Shown in pieces: positions 32,243 through 32,458 of a DNA stretch of 32,458 nucleotides (position 1 is its first letter; each line of letters opens with the position of its first letter). Location of the stretch: assembly GCA_013138735.1 (NCBI GenBank), contig WTCE01000131.1:1-32458 (forward strand), given 5' to 3'. The DNA is from Crocinitomix sp. GTDB taxonomy: Bacteria; Bacteroidota; Bacteroidia; Flavobacteriales_D; Crocinitomicaceae. Below the pieces are notes generated by a model. The model was not told the DNA's origin. It was given only the letters and a program-made list of their open reading frames with translations, and made no database searches. Made by a program: the position numbers and the translations under genes.

Positions 32243-32340
32243 GTAAAATGGAAATGTTTCAAATAATATTTGGAATAATTATAATTATTTCCGTAAAGAT
32301 TTTTGTCATTTATTTTATTTACAAATTAATTAAAGCTTAA
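32227..32340 (+). CDS. Possible single-pass membrane micropeptide
   Basis: 37 codons. MLDSGSKMEMFQ is followed by an isoleucine-rich hydrophobic helix (IIFGIIIIISVKIFVIYFIY) and a short basic end (KLIKA). The ATG at 32248 (MEMFQ) is an alternative start. It lies 102 nt after the DUF2971-like gene on the same strand. The layout recalls small toxin or membrane-anchor peptides, but AT-rich DNA gives such ORFs by chance, so support is limited. Confidence 0.35.
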   Translation: MLDSGSKMEMFQIIFGIIIIISVKIFVIYFIYKLIKA

Positions 32341-32458
32341 ATTCAAGTGGTAAATGCAACTTTTAGATTAGAAAGGGGTAACTAATATCAAAACAAGAAG
32401 GAAAATATAGAATTCTCCTTACTTGTTTCTGGTAAAGCGTTATTTTACCCCCCTAAAT

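Noticed and set aside
1-32458. tRNA, rRNA, CRISPR array, transposase or integrase
   Set aside because: No cloverleaf-like or rRNA-like sequence, no regularly spaced repeats and no DDE, serine or tyrosine recombinase motifs were recognised; I cannot run a model search to exclude divergent forms.

Overview
The window reads as a chromosomal segment of an AT-rich Bacteroidota bacterium, most likely in the Flavobacteriales (Fluviicola/Crocinitomix-like is an inference). Three things point there. Five proteins carry type IX secretion (T9SS) C-terminal sorting domains, four of type A and one of the type B gliding-associated class. Several start regions carry the Bacteroidota -7 box TAnnTTTG. Ribosome-binding sites are weak or absent. 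No tRNA, rRNA, insertion sequence or CRISPR array was seen.

Left edge (1-1435): an accessory block on the minus strand. A PD-(D/E)XK-type nuclease candidate overlaps an uncharacterised gene. Seven bases after the second gene's stop lies a 63-bp imperfect palindrome built like an integron attC site. This looks like a two-gene mobile cassette.

Middle (1571-30967): ordinary core and envelope genes. In order: MutS2 without an Smr domain; a secreted unknown; an outer-membrane beta-barrel; oligopeptidase B with a small membrane protein; two giant T9SS cargo proteins (PKD/SprB type B, and FG-GAP/beta-propeller type A); two overlapping lipoprotein genes including an L,D-transpeptidase; a rhomboid / class IV aminotransferase / TPR operon; YqgE; SmpB with a strong terminator; an Omp28-like T9SS protein; a GT4 glycosyltransferase; an FkbM methyltransferase; a DEAD-box helicase; a C-type lectin T9SS protein; a large caspase-fold-like T9SS protein; a frameshifted small membrane protein; a Nudix hydrolase; and a DUF6569-like envelope protein.

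Right edge (31348-32458): a second accessory-looking, very AT-rich patch with a DUF2971-like gene and a possible 37-residue single-pass membrane peptide.

Three places show apparent single-event frameshifts (near 735, 14700 and 28780). They are either real lesions or indel errors in the assembly. The strongest lead for a new system is the nuclease/partner cassette with its attC-like end. The DUF2971 patch, the caspase-fold-like secreted protein and several structured leaders or intergenic regions come next.
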